From Rhizobium rhizogenes NBRC 13257 (GTDB taxonomy: Bacteria; Pseudomonadota; Alphaproteobacteria; Rhizobiales; Rhizobiaceae): a stretch of 64,000 bases of DNA. Below are positions 20,946 to 29,933 of this stretch, piece after piece (positions within the stretch are counted from its first letter, which is position 1; each line of letters opens with the position of its first letter). A model generated the notes under the pieces. That model was not told where the DNA came from and searched no databases. It saw nothing but the letters and a program-made list of their open reading frames with translations. The translations under genes and the position numbers were made by a program. The stretch spans positions 248,001 through 312,000 of the forward strand of contig NZ_BAYX01000009.1 in the NCBI RefSeq assembly GCF_000696095.1, written 5' to 3'.

Positions 20946-21080
20946 GTTTCATTCCTTCATCGATTATCGCGCTGCGTGACTATTTTTCCATCATATGGCG
21001 AAAGCCGGAGCGGTCCCCCCTCGCCAATTGGCAAACTGCCGTTATGATGCAATCTCCGATCCACGCAAATACGGTGTTTT

Positions 21081-22517
21081 ATGCCTTCGAAAAAGACCCC
21101 GCTGAAAGCTTCTAAGCCGGTCTCGAAAGTCGCTACAGTTCCCCGCAGTCTACGATCGGCACGCGGCGTGGCAAATTGGAAGGAAGCAACCCAGTGGCTG
21201 CGGGCGCGTGGCATCGAAGATATTGAATGCATCACGCCGGACCTTGCAGGCGTTCCGCGCGGCAAGATGATGCCGACCTCGAAATTCACCTCCAACACCT
21301 CGCTTGCCTTGCCCTCGGCGATCTATCGCCACACGATCTCGGGCGAATATCCCGAAGAAACCGAAAACTTCCGCTATGAGCCGCGCGACAGCGACCTGAA
21401 GCTGGTGCCCGATCTCTCGACGCTCTCCGTTGTGCCCTGGGAAACCGATCCGACGGCGCAGGTGATCTGCGACATCGTCAATTCCGAGGGCGAGGCGGTG
21501 TCCTACACGCCGCGCAACCTGCTGAAGCAGATCATGAATCTCTACAAGGAGCGCGGCTGGAAAGCAGTGGTGGCGCCGGAGATCGAATTCTATCTCGTCG
21601 CCAAGAATGACGACCCGGACTATCCGCTTCATCCGCCGAAAGGCCGCTCCGGCCGTTCGATCCTCGGTGGCCAGGGCTATTCGATCGCCGGCATCAACGA
21701 ATTCGACGAGCTGATCGACGATATCTATCACTTCTCGGAAAAGCAGGGCCTGGAGATCGACACGCTGATCCATGAAGAGGGTCCGGCACAGCTTGAAATC
21801 AACCTGCGCCATGGCGATCCGATCGAGCTTGCCGACCAGGTCTTCATGTTCAAGCGCACCATCCGCGAAGCGGCGCTGAAGCACGGCATCTATGCCACCT
21901 TCATGGCCAAACCGATGCAGAGCCAGGCGGGCTCGGCGATGCATATCCACCAGTCGGTGGTCGACATCGAAACCGGCAAGAACGTCTTCACCAATCCGGA
22001 CGGCAGTCCGTCGCAGGAATTCTTCCACTTCATCGGCGGCATGCAGCGCTATGTCCCGAATGCGCTGGCGATGCTGGCACCTTACGTGAATTCCTATCGG
22101 CGTCTGGCGCCGAACATGTCCTGCCCGGTCAACAATGCCTGGGGCTATGACAACCGCACCACGGCCTTCCGCGTGCCGGTCTCCGATCCGCAGGCCCGCC
22201 GCGTCGAGAACCGGCTGCCGAGTTCCGACGCCAATCCGTATCTCGCGCTTGCCGCCTCGCTCGCCTCCGGCCTGCTCGGCATCATGAAGAAGGTGGAGCC
22301 GACGGCGCCGACCGAGGATTCGGCCAACGAAGGCTCGATCGACCTGCCGCGCGGCCTTCTTGAAGCAATTGCGCTGCTGGAGGGCGAGCCGGCCTTCCAT
22401 GAAGTCCTCGGCAAGGACTTCATCGACATCTACGCCGGCGTCAAGCGCGGCGAGTTCGAGACCTTCATGCAGGTGATCAGTCCCTGGGAGCGGGAATTCC
22501 TTCTGCTCAACGTGTGA
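21081..22517 (+). CDS. puuA: Gamma-glutamylputrescine synthetase (glutamine synthetase family)
   Basis: A 478-residue member of the glutamine synthetase fold. Visible motifs are APEIEFYLV (metal-binding Glu), SAMHIHQS, PVNNAWGYDNRTTAFRVP and NPYLALAASLASGL. PuuA-type enzymes join glutamate to putrescine using ATP, the first step of the gamma-glutamyl putrescine pathway. The assignment over glutamine synthetase proper rests on the N-terminal pattern DLAGVPRGK and on the neighbour puuB 13 bp downstream. The start has a poor ribosome site, so it may vary by a few codons. Confidence 0.85.
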   Translation: MPSKKTPLKASKPVSKVATVPRSLRSARGVANWKEATQWLRARGIEDIECITPDLAGVPRGKMMPTSKFTSNTSLALPSAIYRHTISGEYPEETENFRYEPRDSDLKLVPDLSTLSVVPWETDPTAQVICDIVNSEGEAVSYTPRNLLKQIMNLYKERGWKAVVAPEIEFYLVAKNDDPDYPLHPPKGRSGRSILGGQGYSIAGINEFDELIDDIYHFSEKQGLEIDTLIHEEGPAQLEINLRHGDPIELADQVFMFKRTIREAALKHGIYATFMAKPMQSQAGSAMHIHQSVVDIETGKNVFTNPDGSPSQEFFHFIGGMQRYVPNALAMLAPYVNSYRRLAPNMSCPVNNAWGYDNRTTAFRVPVSDPQARRVENRLPSSDANPYLALAASLASGLLGIMKKVEPTAPTEDSANEGSIDLPRGLLEAIALLEGEPAFHEVLGKDFIDIYAGVKRGEFETFMQVISPWEREFLLLNV

Positions 22518-22530
22518 GGGAGGACCACCC

Positions 22531-23829
22531 ATGACATCGCAGGACGCATGGCAGAGCCCGATTGCGCCGGGGCTTTCCTGGTATCAGGCAACCGTCGGGC
22601 CTCGCCCGGCCTATCCCAAGCTCGACGGCTCGCGCCGCGCCGACGTCGCCATCATTGGCGGCGGCTATACCGGCCTGCAGGCCGCCTATAATCTCGCCAA
22701 GGGCGGTGTCGATGTCGTGCTGATCGACGCCAACCGCTTCGGCGACGGCGCCTCCGGACGCAATGGCGGCCAGCTCGGCACCGGCCAGCGCTGGTGGCCG
22801 GAGGAGCTGGAAGAGAAGATCGGCTATGAACGCTCGAAGGCGCTCTTCGACCTTGCCGAGGATGCCAAGCGGCATCTGCTCGATTTCGCCACCGAGCATG
22901 GCATCGACATCGACTTCATGCCGGGCCAGATGAATGTCACGCACAAGCCGAGCTACAAGCGCGCCTATATGGAGAACGCGGACATCGCCGCGACGCGCTA
23001 CGACTATCCGCATGTCAGCTTCATGGACACGGCGGAGACCCAGGAGCGGCTGGGCTCGAAGCGCTATCTCTATGGCGTCAGAGACATGGGCACCGGCCAT
23101 ATCCACCCGCTGAAGCTGCTTATCGGCTTGGCGCGTGTGGCTGCGGCCGCCGGCGCTTCCCTCTTTGAGATGACGCCGGCAAAGGCGATCAGACAATCGG
23201 GCGGCAAGACGCTGATCGAGACCGATGGCGGTGTGATCACCACCGATCGCGTGCTGATCGCCTGCAACGGCTATATCGGCAATCTGGAGCCGGTGACCGC
23301 AAGCCACGTCATGCCGATCCGCTCCTTCATCGGCGCGACGGAGCCGCTGGATAAATTTCCCGATGTGCTGCCCGGCGGCGAGGCGGTGGCGGATTCACGA
23401 TTCGTGGTGCGTTATTTCCGCAAATCGAAGGACGGGCGGCTGCTGTTCGGCGGCCGCGAGGCCTACACGGCCGACAATCCGCGCGACATAACGGAGCATA
23501 TCCGCCGCCAGATCGCCGAGATCTATCCCGCACTCGACAAGATCGACATCACCCATGCCTGGGGCGGGTCGGTCGGCATCACCATGCCACGCCAGCCTTT
23601 CGTGCGCGACGTCATGCCCGGCGTGACCTCTATCGGCGGCTATTCCGGACACGGCGTCATGCTGTCAAACTATTGCGGTAAACTCTATGCGAAAACGGTC
23701 CTCGGGAACGCCGACGATCTCGCGCTTTTCAGGGCGCTGAACATCCCGCCGTTTCCCGGCGGTGCCCGCATGCGGGCGCCTCTGCTGTTCCTGGCGCTCT
23801 CGTGGTTTGCGTTGCGCGACAGGTTTTAG
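22531..23829 (+). CDS. puuB: Gamma-glutamylputrescine oxidase (DAO-family flavoprotein)
   Basis: A 432-residue FAD oxidoreductase with GGGYTGLQAA near residue 47 as the dinucleotide-binding motif and the family segment GASGRNGGQLGTGQRWWPEE. The N-terminal SWYQATVG is typical of PuuB-like proteins. The enzyme oxidises gamma-glutamylputrescine to the aldehyde, giving H2O2 and ammonia. It follows puuA with a GGGAGG ribosome site in the 13-bp gap, so the two are one operon. The aldehyde dehydrogenase and hydrolase steps are not in the window. Confidence 0.87.
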   Translation: MTSQDAWQSPIAPGLSWYQATVGPRPAYPKLDGSRRADVAIIGGGYTGLQAAYNLAKGGVDVVLIDANRFGDGASGRNGGQLGTGQRWWPEELEEKIGYERSKALFDLAEDAKRHLLDFATEHGIDIDFMPGQMNVTHKPSYKRAYMENADIAATRYDYPHVSFMDTAETQERLGSKRYLYGVRDMGTGHIHPLKLLIGLARVAAAAGASLFEMTPAKAIRQSGGKTLIETDGGVITTDRVLIACNGYIGNLEPVTASHVMPIRSFIGATEPLDKFPDVLPGGEAVADSRFVVRYFRKSKDGRLLFGGREAYTADNPRDITEHIRRQIAEIYPALDKIDITHAWGGSVGITMPRQPFVRDVMPGVTSIGGYSGHGVMLSNYCGKLYAKTVLGNADDLALFRALNIPPFPGGARMRAPLLFLALSWFALRDRF

Positions 23830-23897
23830 ATACGGAACGGATTTCCTCTTTCGGCAATCCGCTCTAAAAACCGAGTCTGAATTTTGCGATGCACACT

Positions 23898-23930
23898 GGC
23901 CTTTTTAAATCGATTAGATTAAAAGGGGCC
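23898..23930. promoter_or_regulatory. Imperfect 33-bp palindrome upstream of zwf
   Basis: The arms GGCCTTTTTAAATC and GATTAAAAGGGGCC match at 11 of 14 positions around a 5-base centre. The palindrome ends 28 bases before the zwf start codon, where a repressor or promoter would act. It does not match the HexR consensus I know. Confidence 0.45.
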
Positions 23931-23958
23931 TCAACCAAGACCGATTGAGAGATACCTC

Positions 23959-25434
23959 ATGAGCAGCCAAATCATTCCCGTTGAACCTTTTGACTATGTC
24001 GTTTTCGGCGGCAGCGGCGACCTTGCCGAGCGCAAGCTCCTGCCCGCTCTTTATCATCGCCAGATCGAAGGCCAGTTCTCCGAGCCAACCCGTATTATCG
24101 GCGCATCGCGCAGCGCGCTGTCGAATGAAGAATACCGCAAATTCGCCGACGCCGCCCTCAAGGAACACCTGAAGAAGGGCGAATATGACGAGGCGGAAGT
24201 CAAGAAGTTCCTCGCCCGCCTATTCTATGTTCCGGTCGATGCCCGCAGCGACGCCGGCTGGGATCAGCTGAAGAAGATCCTCGACGAAGGCAAGGACCGC
24301 GTGCGCGCCTTCTATCTCGCCGTCGCTCCCGGCATTTTCGGCGACATCTCGCAGAAGATCCACGACCACAAGCTGATCACCAAGCAGACCCGCATCGTCG
24401 TTGAAAAGCCGATCGGCCGCGATCTCGCCTCGGCCCTGCAGCTCAACGACACGATCGGCAAGGTCTTCAAGGAAGAACAGATCTTCCGCATCGACCACTA
24501 TCTCGGCAAGGAGACGGTGCAGAACCTGATGGCGCTGCGCTTCGCCAATGCCCTCTACGAGCCGCTGTGGAACGCCAATCACATCGACCACGTCCAGATC
24601 ACGGTTGCGGAATCGGTCGGCCTCGAAGGCCGTGCCGGCTATTACGACACCGCCGGCGCGCTGCGCGACATGGTGCAGAACCACATCCTGCAGCTCCTTT
24701 GCCTGACCGCGATGGAAATCCCCTCCTCGATGGATTCCGAAGCCGTCCGCGACGAGAAGCTGAAGGTGCTGCGCGCACTGAAGCCGATCAACGCCTCCAA
24801 TGTCGAGCAGGCGACGGTTCGCGGCCAGTACCGCGCCGGCGCATCCTCGGGTGGTCCGGTCAAGGGCTACCTCGATGAACTCGAAGGCGGCGTTTCCAAC
24901 ACGGAAACCTTCGTCGCCATCAAGGCCGAGATCGGCAACTGGCGCTGGGCCGGCGTTCCCTTCTACATCCGCACCGGCAAGCGTCTTGCCGGCCGCATGT
25001 CGGAGATCGTCATCACCTTCAAGCCGATCCCACACAATATTTTCGACCAGGCCGCCGGCCGTACCGTCGCCAACCAGCTAATCATCCGCCTGCAGCCGGA
25101 CGAAGGCGTCAAGCAGTCGCTGATGATCAAGGATCCGGGTCCGGGCGGCATGCGCCTGCGCAACGTCTCGCTCGACATGAGCTTCGCCTCGGCCTTCAAC
25201 GTCCGCAATCCGGACGCCTATGAACGCCTGCTGATGGACGTTATCCGCTCGAACCAGACGCTGTTCATGCGCCGCGACGAAGTCGAAGCCGCATGGGATT
25301 GGGTCGACCCGATCCTCAAGGGTTGGGAAGAAGCCGGCCAGCAGGTGCAGGGCTATACCGCCGGCACCTGGGGTCCGAGCCAGGCCATCGCTCTGATCGA
25401 GCGCGACGGCCGCACCTGGCATGACGATATCTAG
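23959..25434 (+). CDS. zwf: Glucose-6-phosphate 1-dehydrogenase
   Basis: A 491-residue enzyme that oxidises glucose-6-phosphate to 6-phosphogluconolactone with NADP+ or NAD+. Seen are the N-terminal nucleotide site (FGGSGDLAERKLLPALY), EKPIGRD, and the catalytic RIDHYLGKE. Length is normal for the family. It heads the operon zwf-pgl-edd, which feeds the Entner-Doudoroff pathway, the main glucose route in rhizobia. The ribosome site is weak (GAGAGAT). Confidence 0.97.
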   Translation: MSSQIIPVEPFDYVVFGGSGDLAERKLLPALYHRQIEGQFSEPTRIIGASRSALSNEEYRKFADAALKEHLKKGEYDEAEVKKFLARLFYVPVDARSDAGWDQLKKILDEGKDRVRAFYLAVAPGIFGDISQKIHDHKLITKQTRIVVEKPIGRDLASALQLNDTIGKVFKEEQIFRIDHYLGKETVQNLMALRFANALYEPLWNANHIDHVQITVAESVGLEGRAGYYDTAGALRDMVQNHILQLLCLTAMEIPSSMDSEAVRDEKLKVLRALKPINASNVEQATVRGQYRAGASSGGPVKGYLDELEGGVSNTETFVAIKAEIGNWRWAGVPFYIRTGKRLAGRMSEIVITFKPIPHNIFDQAAGRTVANQLIIRLQPDEGVKQSLMIKDPGPGGMRLRNVSLDMSFASAFNVRNPDAYERLLMDVIRSNQTLFMRRDEVEAAWDWVDPILKGWEEAGQQVQGYTAGTWGPSQAIALIERDGRTWHDDI

Positions 25435-25444
25435 GACGGTGACG

Positions 25445-26143
25445 ATGACAGCGAACATGCATGCTTTCGCCAATGGCGCCGAACTCGCCGGCAAGCTCGC
25501 GGACAAGGTGGTCGAGGTTCTCTCGGCCGCCATCAGCGCCCGCGGCTCCGCAAGCATCGCGGTCTCCGGCGGCTCGACGCCGAAGGCCTTCTTCCAGGCG
25601 CTGTCATCGCGTCCGCTCGACTGGGGCAAGGTGACGATCACCCTCGTCGACGAACGGTTCGTGCCGGCGGACAATCCGCGCTCGAACCACCTGCTCGTCC
25701 AGGAAAACCTGCTGAAGGACAAGGCCGCATCGGCGCAGTTCCTTCCGCTCTACCAGGCCGCGGCGTCCGCTGAGGAAGCCACCGTCATCGCCACGGAAAA
25801 AACCAGGGGCGTCGGCCATCCCTTCGATGTCGTCATCCTCGGCATGGGCAATGACGGACACACGGCCTCGTTCTTTCCGGGCGGCAGCAATCTTGCGACC
25901 GCCCTTGATCCGAAGACCCCGCGCGGCATCATCACGATGGAAGCCGAGGGGGCCGGCGAGCCACGGCTGACCTTCACCTTCTCCAGCCTTCAGGATGCCC
26001 GATTGCTGGTGCTCCATATCGAGGGAGAGGGCAAGAAGGACGTTCTCGCCAAGGCCGAGGCACCGGGAGAAGAGACCGAAATGCCGATCCGCGCCATGCT
26101 GCGCCGGGCCGCTTCTCCGGTCGAGATTTACTGGGCTCCCTGA
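25445..26143 (+). CDS. pgl: 6-phosphogluconolactonase
   Basis: A 232-residue DevB-type lactonase that hydrolyses the Zwf product. The motifs SGGSTPKAFFQAL, VDERFVP and GMGNDGHTASFFPG are diagnostic. The start at 25445 lies 10 bp past the zwf stop and has AGGA upstream; an in-frame ATG at 25421 inside zwf is less likely, and ATG 25457 is another option. Confidence 0.95.
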   Translation: MTANMHAFANGAELAGKLADKVVEVLSAAISARGSASIAVSGGSTPKAFFQALSSRPLDWGKVTITLVDERFVPADNPRSNHLLVQENLLKDKAASAQFLPLYQAAASAEEATVIATEKTRGVGHPFDVVILGMGNDGHTASFFPGGSNLATALDPKTPRGIITMEAEGAGEPRLTFTFSSLQDARLLVLHIEGEGKKDVLAKAEAPGEETEMPIRAMLRRAASPVEIYWAP

Positions 26144-26323
26144 CACGACCGAACGGTCGTCATCGGACCCTGAATGACACAGCAACGGCTGCTGCGCCAC
26201 GCGCCCGAAAGGGCGTGCCGGCATAGCAGTGACATTTCAAGCCTGCGCTTGATCCTTTCCCTAGACAAGATCGAAGGTGATCTTTCGGGACCAAGCGCAA
26301 GAACAGCCGGAGGCAGATCGACC

Positions 26324-28147
26324 ATGGCCGCTGACGCCCGCATATCCGCGATTACCGCACGTATCGTCGAACGTTCGAAACCAACGCGCGAGCTCTATCT
26401 GGAGCGCCTGCGCAACGCCGCAACCAAGGGCGCGCAGCGCTCCGTGCTCGGTTGCGCCAACCTTGCCCACGGCTTCGCAGTCTGTTCCCCCTCCGAGAAG
26501 GAGGCACTGGCGGGCGACCGCGTGCCCAATCTCGGAATCATCACCTCCTATAACGACATGCTCTCGGCGCATCAGCCCTTCGAGACCTATCCCGCGATCA
26601 TCCGCGAGGCGGCGGCGCAGGCCGGTGGCATCGCGCAGGTCGCCGGCGGCGTGCCCGCCATGTGCGACGGCGTCACCCAGGGCCAGCCGGGCATGGAGCT
26701 GTCGCTGTTCTCTCGCGACCTGATCGCCATGTCGGCCGGCGTCGGCCTGTCGCACAACATGTTCGACGCGGCCGTCTTCCTCGGCGTCTGCGACAAGATC
26801 GTGCCCGGTCTTGTGATTGCTGCCCTCTCCTTCGGCCATCTGCCGGCCGTCTTCATTCCGGCGGGACCGATGACCACGGGCCTGCCGAACGACGAGAAGT
26901 CGCGGGTGCGTCAGCTCTTCGCCGAAGGCAAGGTCGGCCGCGCCGAGCTGCTGGAGGCGGAATCGAAGTCCTATCACGGCCCCGGCACCTGCACCTTCTA
27001 CGGCACGGCCAATTCCAACCAGATGCTGATGGAGATTATGGGCTTCCATATGCCCGGCGCTTCCTTCGTCAATCCCGGCACGCCACTGCGCGAAGCGCTG
27101 ACCCGCGAGGCGACGAAGCGGGCGCTTGCCATCACCGCCATGGGCAATGAATTCACGCCCGCCGGCGAGATGATCGACGAGCGCTCGATCGTCAACGGCG
27201 TCGTCGGCCTGCATGCAACCGGTGGCTCGACCAACCACACGATGCATCTGGTCGCCATGGCGCGCGCGGCCGGCATCGCCCTCACCTGGCAGGATATTTC
27301 AGAGCTGTCGGACATCATTCCGCTGCTCGCCCGCGTCTATCCGAACGGTCTTGCCGATGTGAACCATTTCCATGCCGCCGGCGGCATGGGCTTCCTGATC
27401 AAGGAGCTCCTGAAGAAGGGAATGCTGCACGACGACGTCCGCACCGTCGCCGGCCAGGGGCTTTCCGCCTATTCGATCGAGGTGAAGATCGGCGCCGATG
27501 GCGGCGTGGTTCGCGAACCGGCACCGGAAAAGAGCGGCGACCCAAAGGTCTTGTCGACCATCGACGCGCCGTTCCAGGGCAATGGCGGGCTGAAGATGCT
27601 GCGCGGCAATATCGGCAAGGCGGTAATCAAGATCTCCGCCGTCAAGCCGGAGCGTCATATCATCGAAGCGCCCGCCGTCATCTTCCACGACCAGCTGGAG
27701 ATGCAGCAGGCTTTCAAGGACGGCAAGCTGAACCGCGATTTCGTCGCCGTCGTCCGCTTCCAGGGGCCAAAGGCCAACGGCATGCCGGAACTGCACAAGC
27801 TGACACCTGCCCTCGGCGTGCTGCAGGACCGCGGCTTCCGCGTGGCGCTTCTGACCGACGGGCGCATGTCTGGCGCGTCGGGCAAGGTTCCGGCCGCAAT
27901 CCACGTCACGCCGGAGGCCATCGACGGCGGCCCGATCGCCCGCATCCAGGAGGGTGACATCATCCGTATCGACGCGATTGCCGGCACGTTGGAAGTGCTG
28001 GTCGACGCCGCCACCATGGCCGAACGCCAACCTGTTGTCGCCGACCTCTCCGAGAACGAGTTCGGCATGGGCCGCGAACTCTTCGCCCCCTTCCGCCGTG
28101 CCGCCGGCCCGGCCGATCAGGGCGCCAGCGTCCTGTTCCACCACTAA
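26324..28147 (+). CDS. edd: Phosphogluconate dehydratase
   Basis: A 607-residue IlvD/Edd-family iron-sulfur dehydratase that converts 6-phosphogluconate to KDPG. Conserved segments are GIITSYNDMLSAHQP, MCDGVTQGQPGMELSLFSRD, GPMTTGLPN, GPGTCTFYGTANSNQ and DGRMSGASGKVPAAIHV; the cluster-binding cysteines lie in them. ATG 26324 has GGAGG ten bases before it; an ATG 50 codons upstream is rejected because the extra sequence is not family-like. The 180-bp gap after pgl could hold a secondary promoter. The aldolase gene eda is not in the window. Confidence 0.96.
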   Translation: MAADARISAITARIVERSKPTRELYLERLRNAATKGAQRSVLGCANLAHGFAVCSPSEKEALAGDRVPNLGIITSYNDMLSAHQPFETYPAIIREAAAQAGGIAQVAGGVPAMCDGVTQGQPGMELSLFSRDLIAMSAGVGLSHNMFDAAVFLGVCDKIVPGLVIAALSFGHLPAVFIPAGPMTTGLPNDEKSRVRQLFAEGKVGRAELLEAESKSYHGPGTCTFYGTANSNQMLMEIMGFHMPGASFVNPGTPLREALTREATKRALAITAMGNEFTPAGEMIDERSIVNGVVGLHATGGSTNHTMHLVAMARAAGIALTWQDISELSDIIPLLARVYPNGLADVNHFHAAGGMGFLIKELLKKGMLHDDVRTVAGQGLSAYSIEVKIGADGGVVREPAPEKSGDPKVLSTIDAPFQGNGGLKMLRGNIGKAVIKISAVKPERHIIEAPAVIFHDQLEMQQAFKDGKLNRDFVAVVRFQGPKANGMPELHKLTPALGVLQDRGFRVALLTDGRMSGASGKVPAAIHVTPEAIDGGPIARIQEGDIIRIDAIAGTLEVLVDAATMAERQPVVADLSENEFGMGRELFAPFRRAAGPADQGASVLFHH

Positions 28148-28151
28148 AACC

Positions 28152-28187
28152 TACCCGCTTTCAGGCGCTATCGCCTGAAAGCGGGTA
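28152..28187. terminator. Bidirectional hairpin terminator after edd
   Basis: Perfect 16-bp stem (TACCCGCTTTCAGGCG and its complement) with loop CTAT, 4 bp after the edd stop and 6 bp before the stop of the convergent lipoprotein gene. It can end transcripts from both sides, though the U-tracts are short. Confidence 0.85.
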
Positions 28188-28193
28188 AAATGC

Positions 28194-29099
28194 TTACGAG
28201 GCGTTCGGCGCAGTTTTGTCCGTCCATTTTGGCGGAAGCCCTATCCGTTCCCCGATGAAGCCGGCAACGCCCGGCGACTTTCCGAACACCTTGCACGCCT
28301 CGTATTTCGGCGCGCGCCCGACGAGGCCTGCCAGCTTCGCCCGGGATGGAAAAGGCATCGTTCCGAACGGCGTCCTGCCCTTGACGAGCATCTTGCTAAA
28401 ATCGCTGCCGAACTTCGCGGCGAGGCTATAGGCATCCCCCTCCTTGGCGACGGTTCCCGAATCGAAAAACGCGTTCGCACCGCGCCCCCAGATCATCACC
28501 GCCTTCTGCGCGCCTTGACCGTCGATCGCCTCGGCCTCGAGTGACAGGCTGCCCATTCCGATCGGGATCCGGGGAACAGGAACGGGCACGCCCGGCAGCA
28601 GCACGCTTTTCGCCACCGACGCCACTTTCGACGCGCCGACCGCCGTCGTGTTGGTCGGCTTGACCTGCGTGACCACGGCACGAACGGTCAAATCCGCCGG
28701 CTCCGACAGGCCGACGATGACGAAGCGCTCGCTCAATCCCGAGCAAAGCGTTCTATCAACAGCATTGGTGACGAGGTTTCGCTGCGCGGGCGTGAAAGCA
28801 GCGCTTTCAGCCCGCATGGAAAAGGCGGTCGGAATGATCTTTACGGTCTTCGCCGCAAGGATCTCATCCTTGTTCACCTTGAGAAGCGAGCGGGTTACCA
28901 TCCCGTCCGATTGTTTCAGTCCATCATAGGATCGCAGGGAACCCGCGCGGTCCAGGGGTGCCGACGCACAGCCGGCAACCATAAAACTGAGAGACGCGAC
29001 CGTCGGCCAGACGGCGAGCAGTCCCGCTCGACGTGCTCTGGAGGGGATCGGACCATGCACTGCTGTCGTATCGCAATTGGAAATCGGGTTGACTGGCAT
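28194..29099 (-). CDS. DUF3313-like outer-membrane lipoprotein
   Basis: A 301-residue protein with a basic N-terminus, a hydrophobic stretch and a lipobox VAGC at about residues 41-44, so it should be lipidated on that Cys. The body has the DUF3313 look (SYDGLKQSDGMV; RNLVTNAVDRTLCSGLSERF; LTVRAVVTQVKPTN). Function unknown. The ATG at 29099 has an AAAGGAGA site about 11 bases upstream; the ORF can be extended 33 codons but that part crosses the palindromic operator. It is divergent from a tetR gene with a shared palindrome, so TetR control is likely. Confidence 0.75.
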   Translation of the reverse strand: MPVNPISNCDTTAVHGPIPSRARRAGLLAVWPTVASLSFMVAGCASAPLDRAGSLRSYDGLKQSDGMVTRSLLKVNKDEILAAKTVKIIPTAFSMRAESAAFTPAQRNLVTNAVDRTLCSGLSERFVIVGLSEPADLTVRAVVTQVKPTNTTAVGASKVASVAKSVLLPGVPVPVPRIPIGMGSLSLEAEAIDGQGAQKAVMIWGRGANAFFDSGTVAKEGDAYSLAAKFGSDFSKMLVKGRTPFGTMPFPSRAKLAGLVGRAPKYEACKVFGKSPGVAGFIGERIGLPPKWTDKTAPNAS

Positions 29100-29141
29100 G
29101 GCGTACCGGTTCTCCTTTGCCTGCTTCAGGCATCTCGAGTT

Positions 29142-29178
29142 AACATTAATTATTACACTTGGTGTAAAAATTAATGTT
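29142..29178. promoter_or_regulatory. 37-bp near-perfect palindrome, likely TetR operator
   Basis: Two 17-base arms (AACATTAATTATTACAC and its complement with one mismatch) flank TTG. The inner core TTACAC-TTG-GTGTAA is typical in size for a TetR site. It lies 43 bases upstream of the lipoprotein start and 126 upstream of the tetR start. Confidence 0.75.
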
Positions 29179-29303
29179 GGCAACTTTGCGGCAACCATCG
29201 AGCGAGACGGACGAATTATTTCACCTGGAATGAAAGTGGCAAAAAGCCGGGAGCAAGTCCCGACAGGTTTGTGTGTCGCGACAACTTATGACAAAATATT
29301 TCA

Positions 29304-29894
29304 ATGCATGACGCCCCCTCAAAACCGGAAGGCCTGCGCGAGCGAAAACGCCGCTTGACGTTTCAACGCATCGCGGATGTCGGAATGAAATCCTTTCTTG
29401 CAAAAGGCTATCAGGAGACGACCCTCGACGAGATCGCGGCCGCAGCCGGCATTTCCCGGCGGACCTTCTTTTATTATTTCAAAAGCAAGAACGAGATTCT
29501 TCTGGCGCATCAGCGCGGCTATATAGAAGCCCTCAAGACGTCGGTCTTGGAGAGCGCATCGGCCGGGCGACCGCTTGAGATCGTGCATCAGGCGCTGCGC
29601 AAGCTCATTGAACGTGTCCAGACCTCCCAGCTCCTCGCAGTTGCCCGACTGCTGCGACAAAGCGATGCGTTGCGTGTCCGCACGCGTAGCGACTATCTGG
29701 GACTTGAACAGGCCGTCTACGAGAGCCTATGCGAGCTGTTTCCAGCTATGGATCGTGACGAACTACGGCTGATTTCCATGATATCGGTGAGCCCCCTTCG
29801 CCTTGCCGTCAACAAATGGCTTCAGGAGGATGGCCAGCACCCACTGATGGGTTATCTTGAGGACGCGCTCAGAAAATTCCGGACGGCGGTCTGA
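29304..29894 (+). CDS. TetR-family transcriptional regulator
   Basis: A 196-residue regulator. The helix-turn-helix lies at about residues 32-60 (TTLDEIAAAAGISRRTFFYYFKSK). The C-terminal ligand domain resembles the TetR_C pattern with SKNEILLAHQRGY. It is divergent from the DUF3313-like lipoprotein gene and probably represses it and itself through the palindrome between them. The start ATG has no clear ribosome site; a leaderless or weakly translated message is possible. Confidence 0.9.
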   Translation: MHDAPSKPEGLRERKRRLTFQRIADVGMKSFLAKGYQETTLDEIAAAAGISRRTFFYYFKSKNEILLAHQRGYIEALKTSVLESASAGRPLEIVHQALRKLIERVQTSQLLAVARLLRQSDALRVRTRSDYLGLEQAVYESLCELFPAMDRDELRLISMISVSPLRLAVNKWLQEDGQHPLMGYLEDALRKFRTAV

Positions 29895-29933
29895 CCGACC
29901 GAATACCGCTTGGACGCCACTGGCTGACTTTGA

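Noticed and set aside
21150..22532. 460-codon reverse frame
   Set aside because: Antisense to puuA; composition (Arg/His/Val) is that of a shadow frame.
26174..26323. Upstream extension of edd by 50 codons
   Set aside because: The good ribosome site and the family N-terminus both point to ATG 26324.
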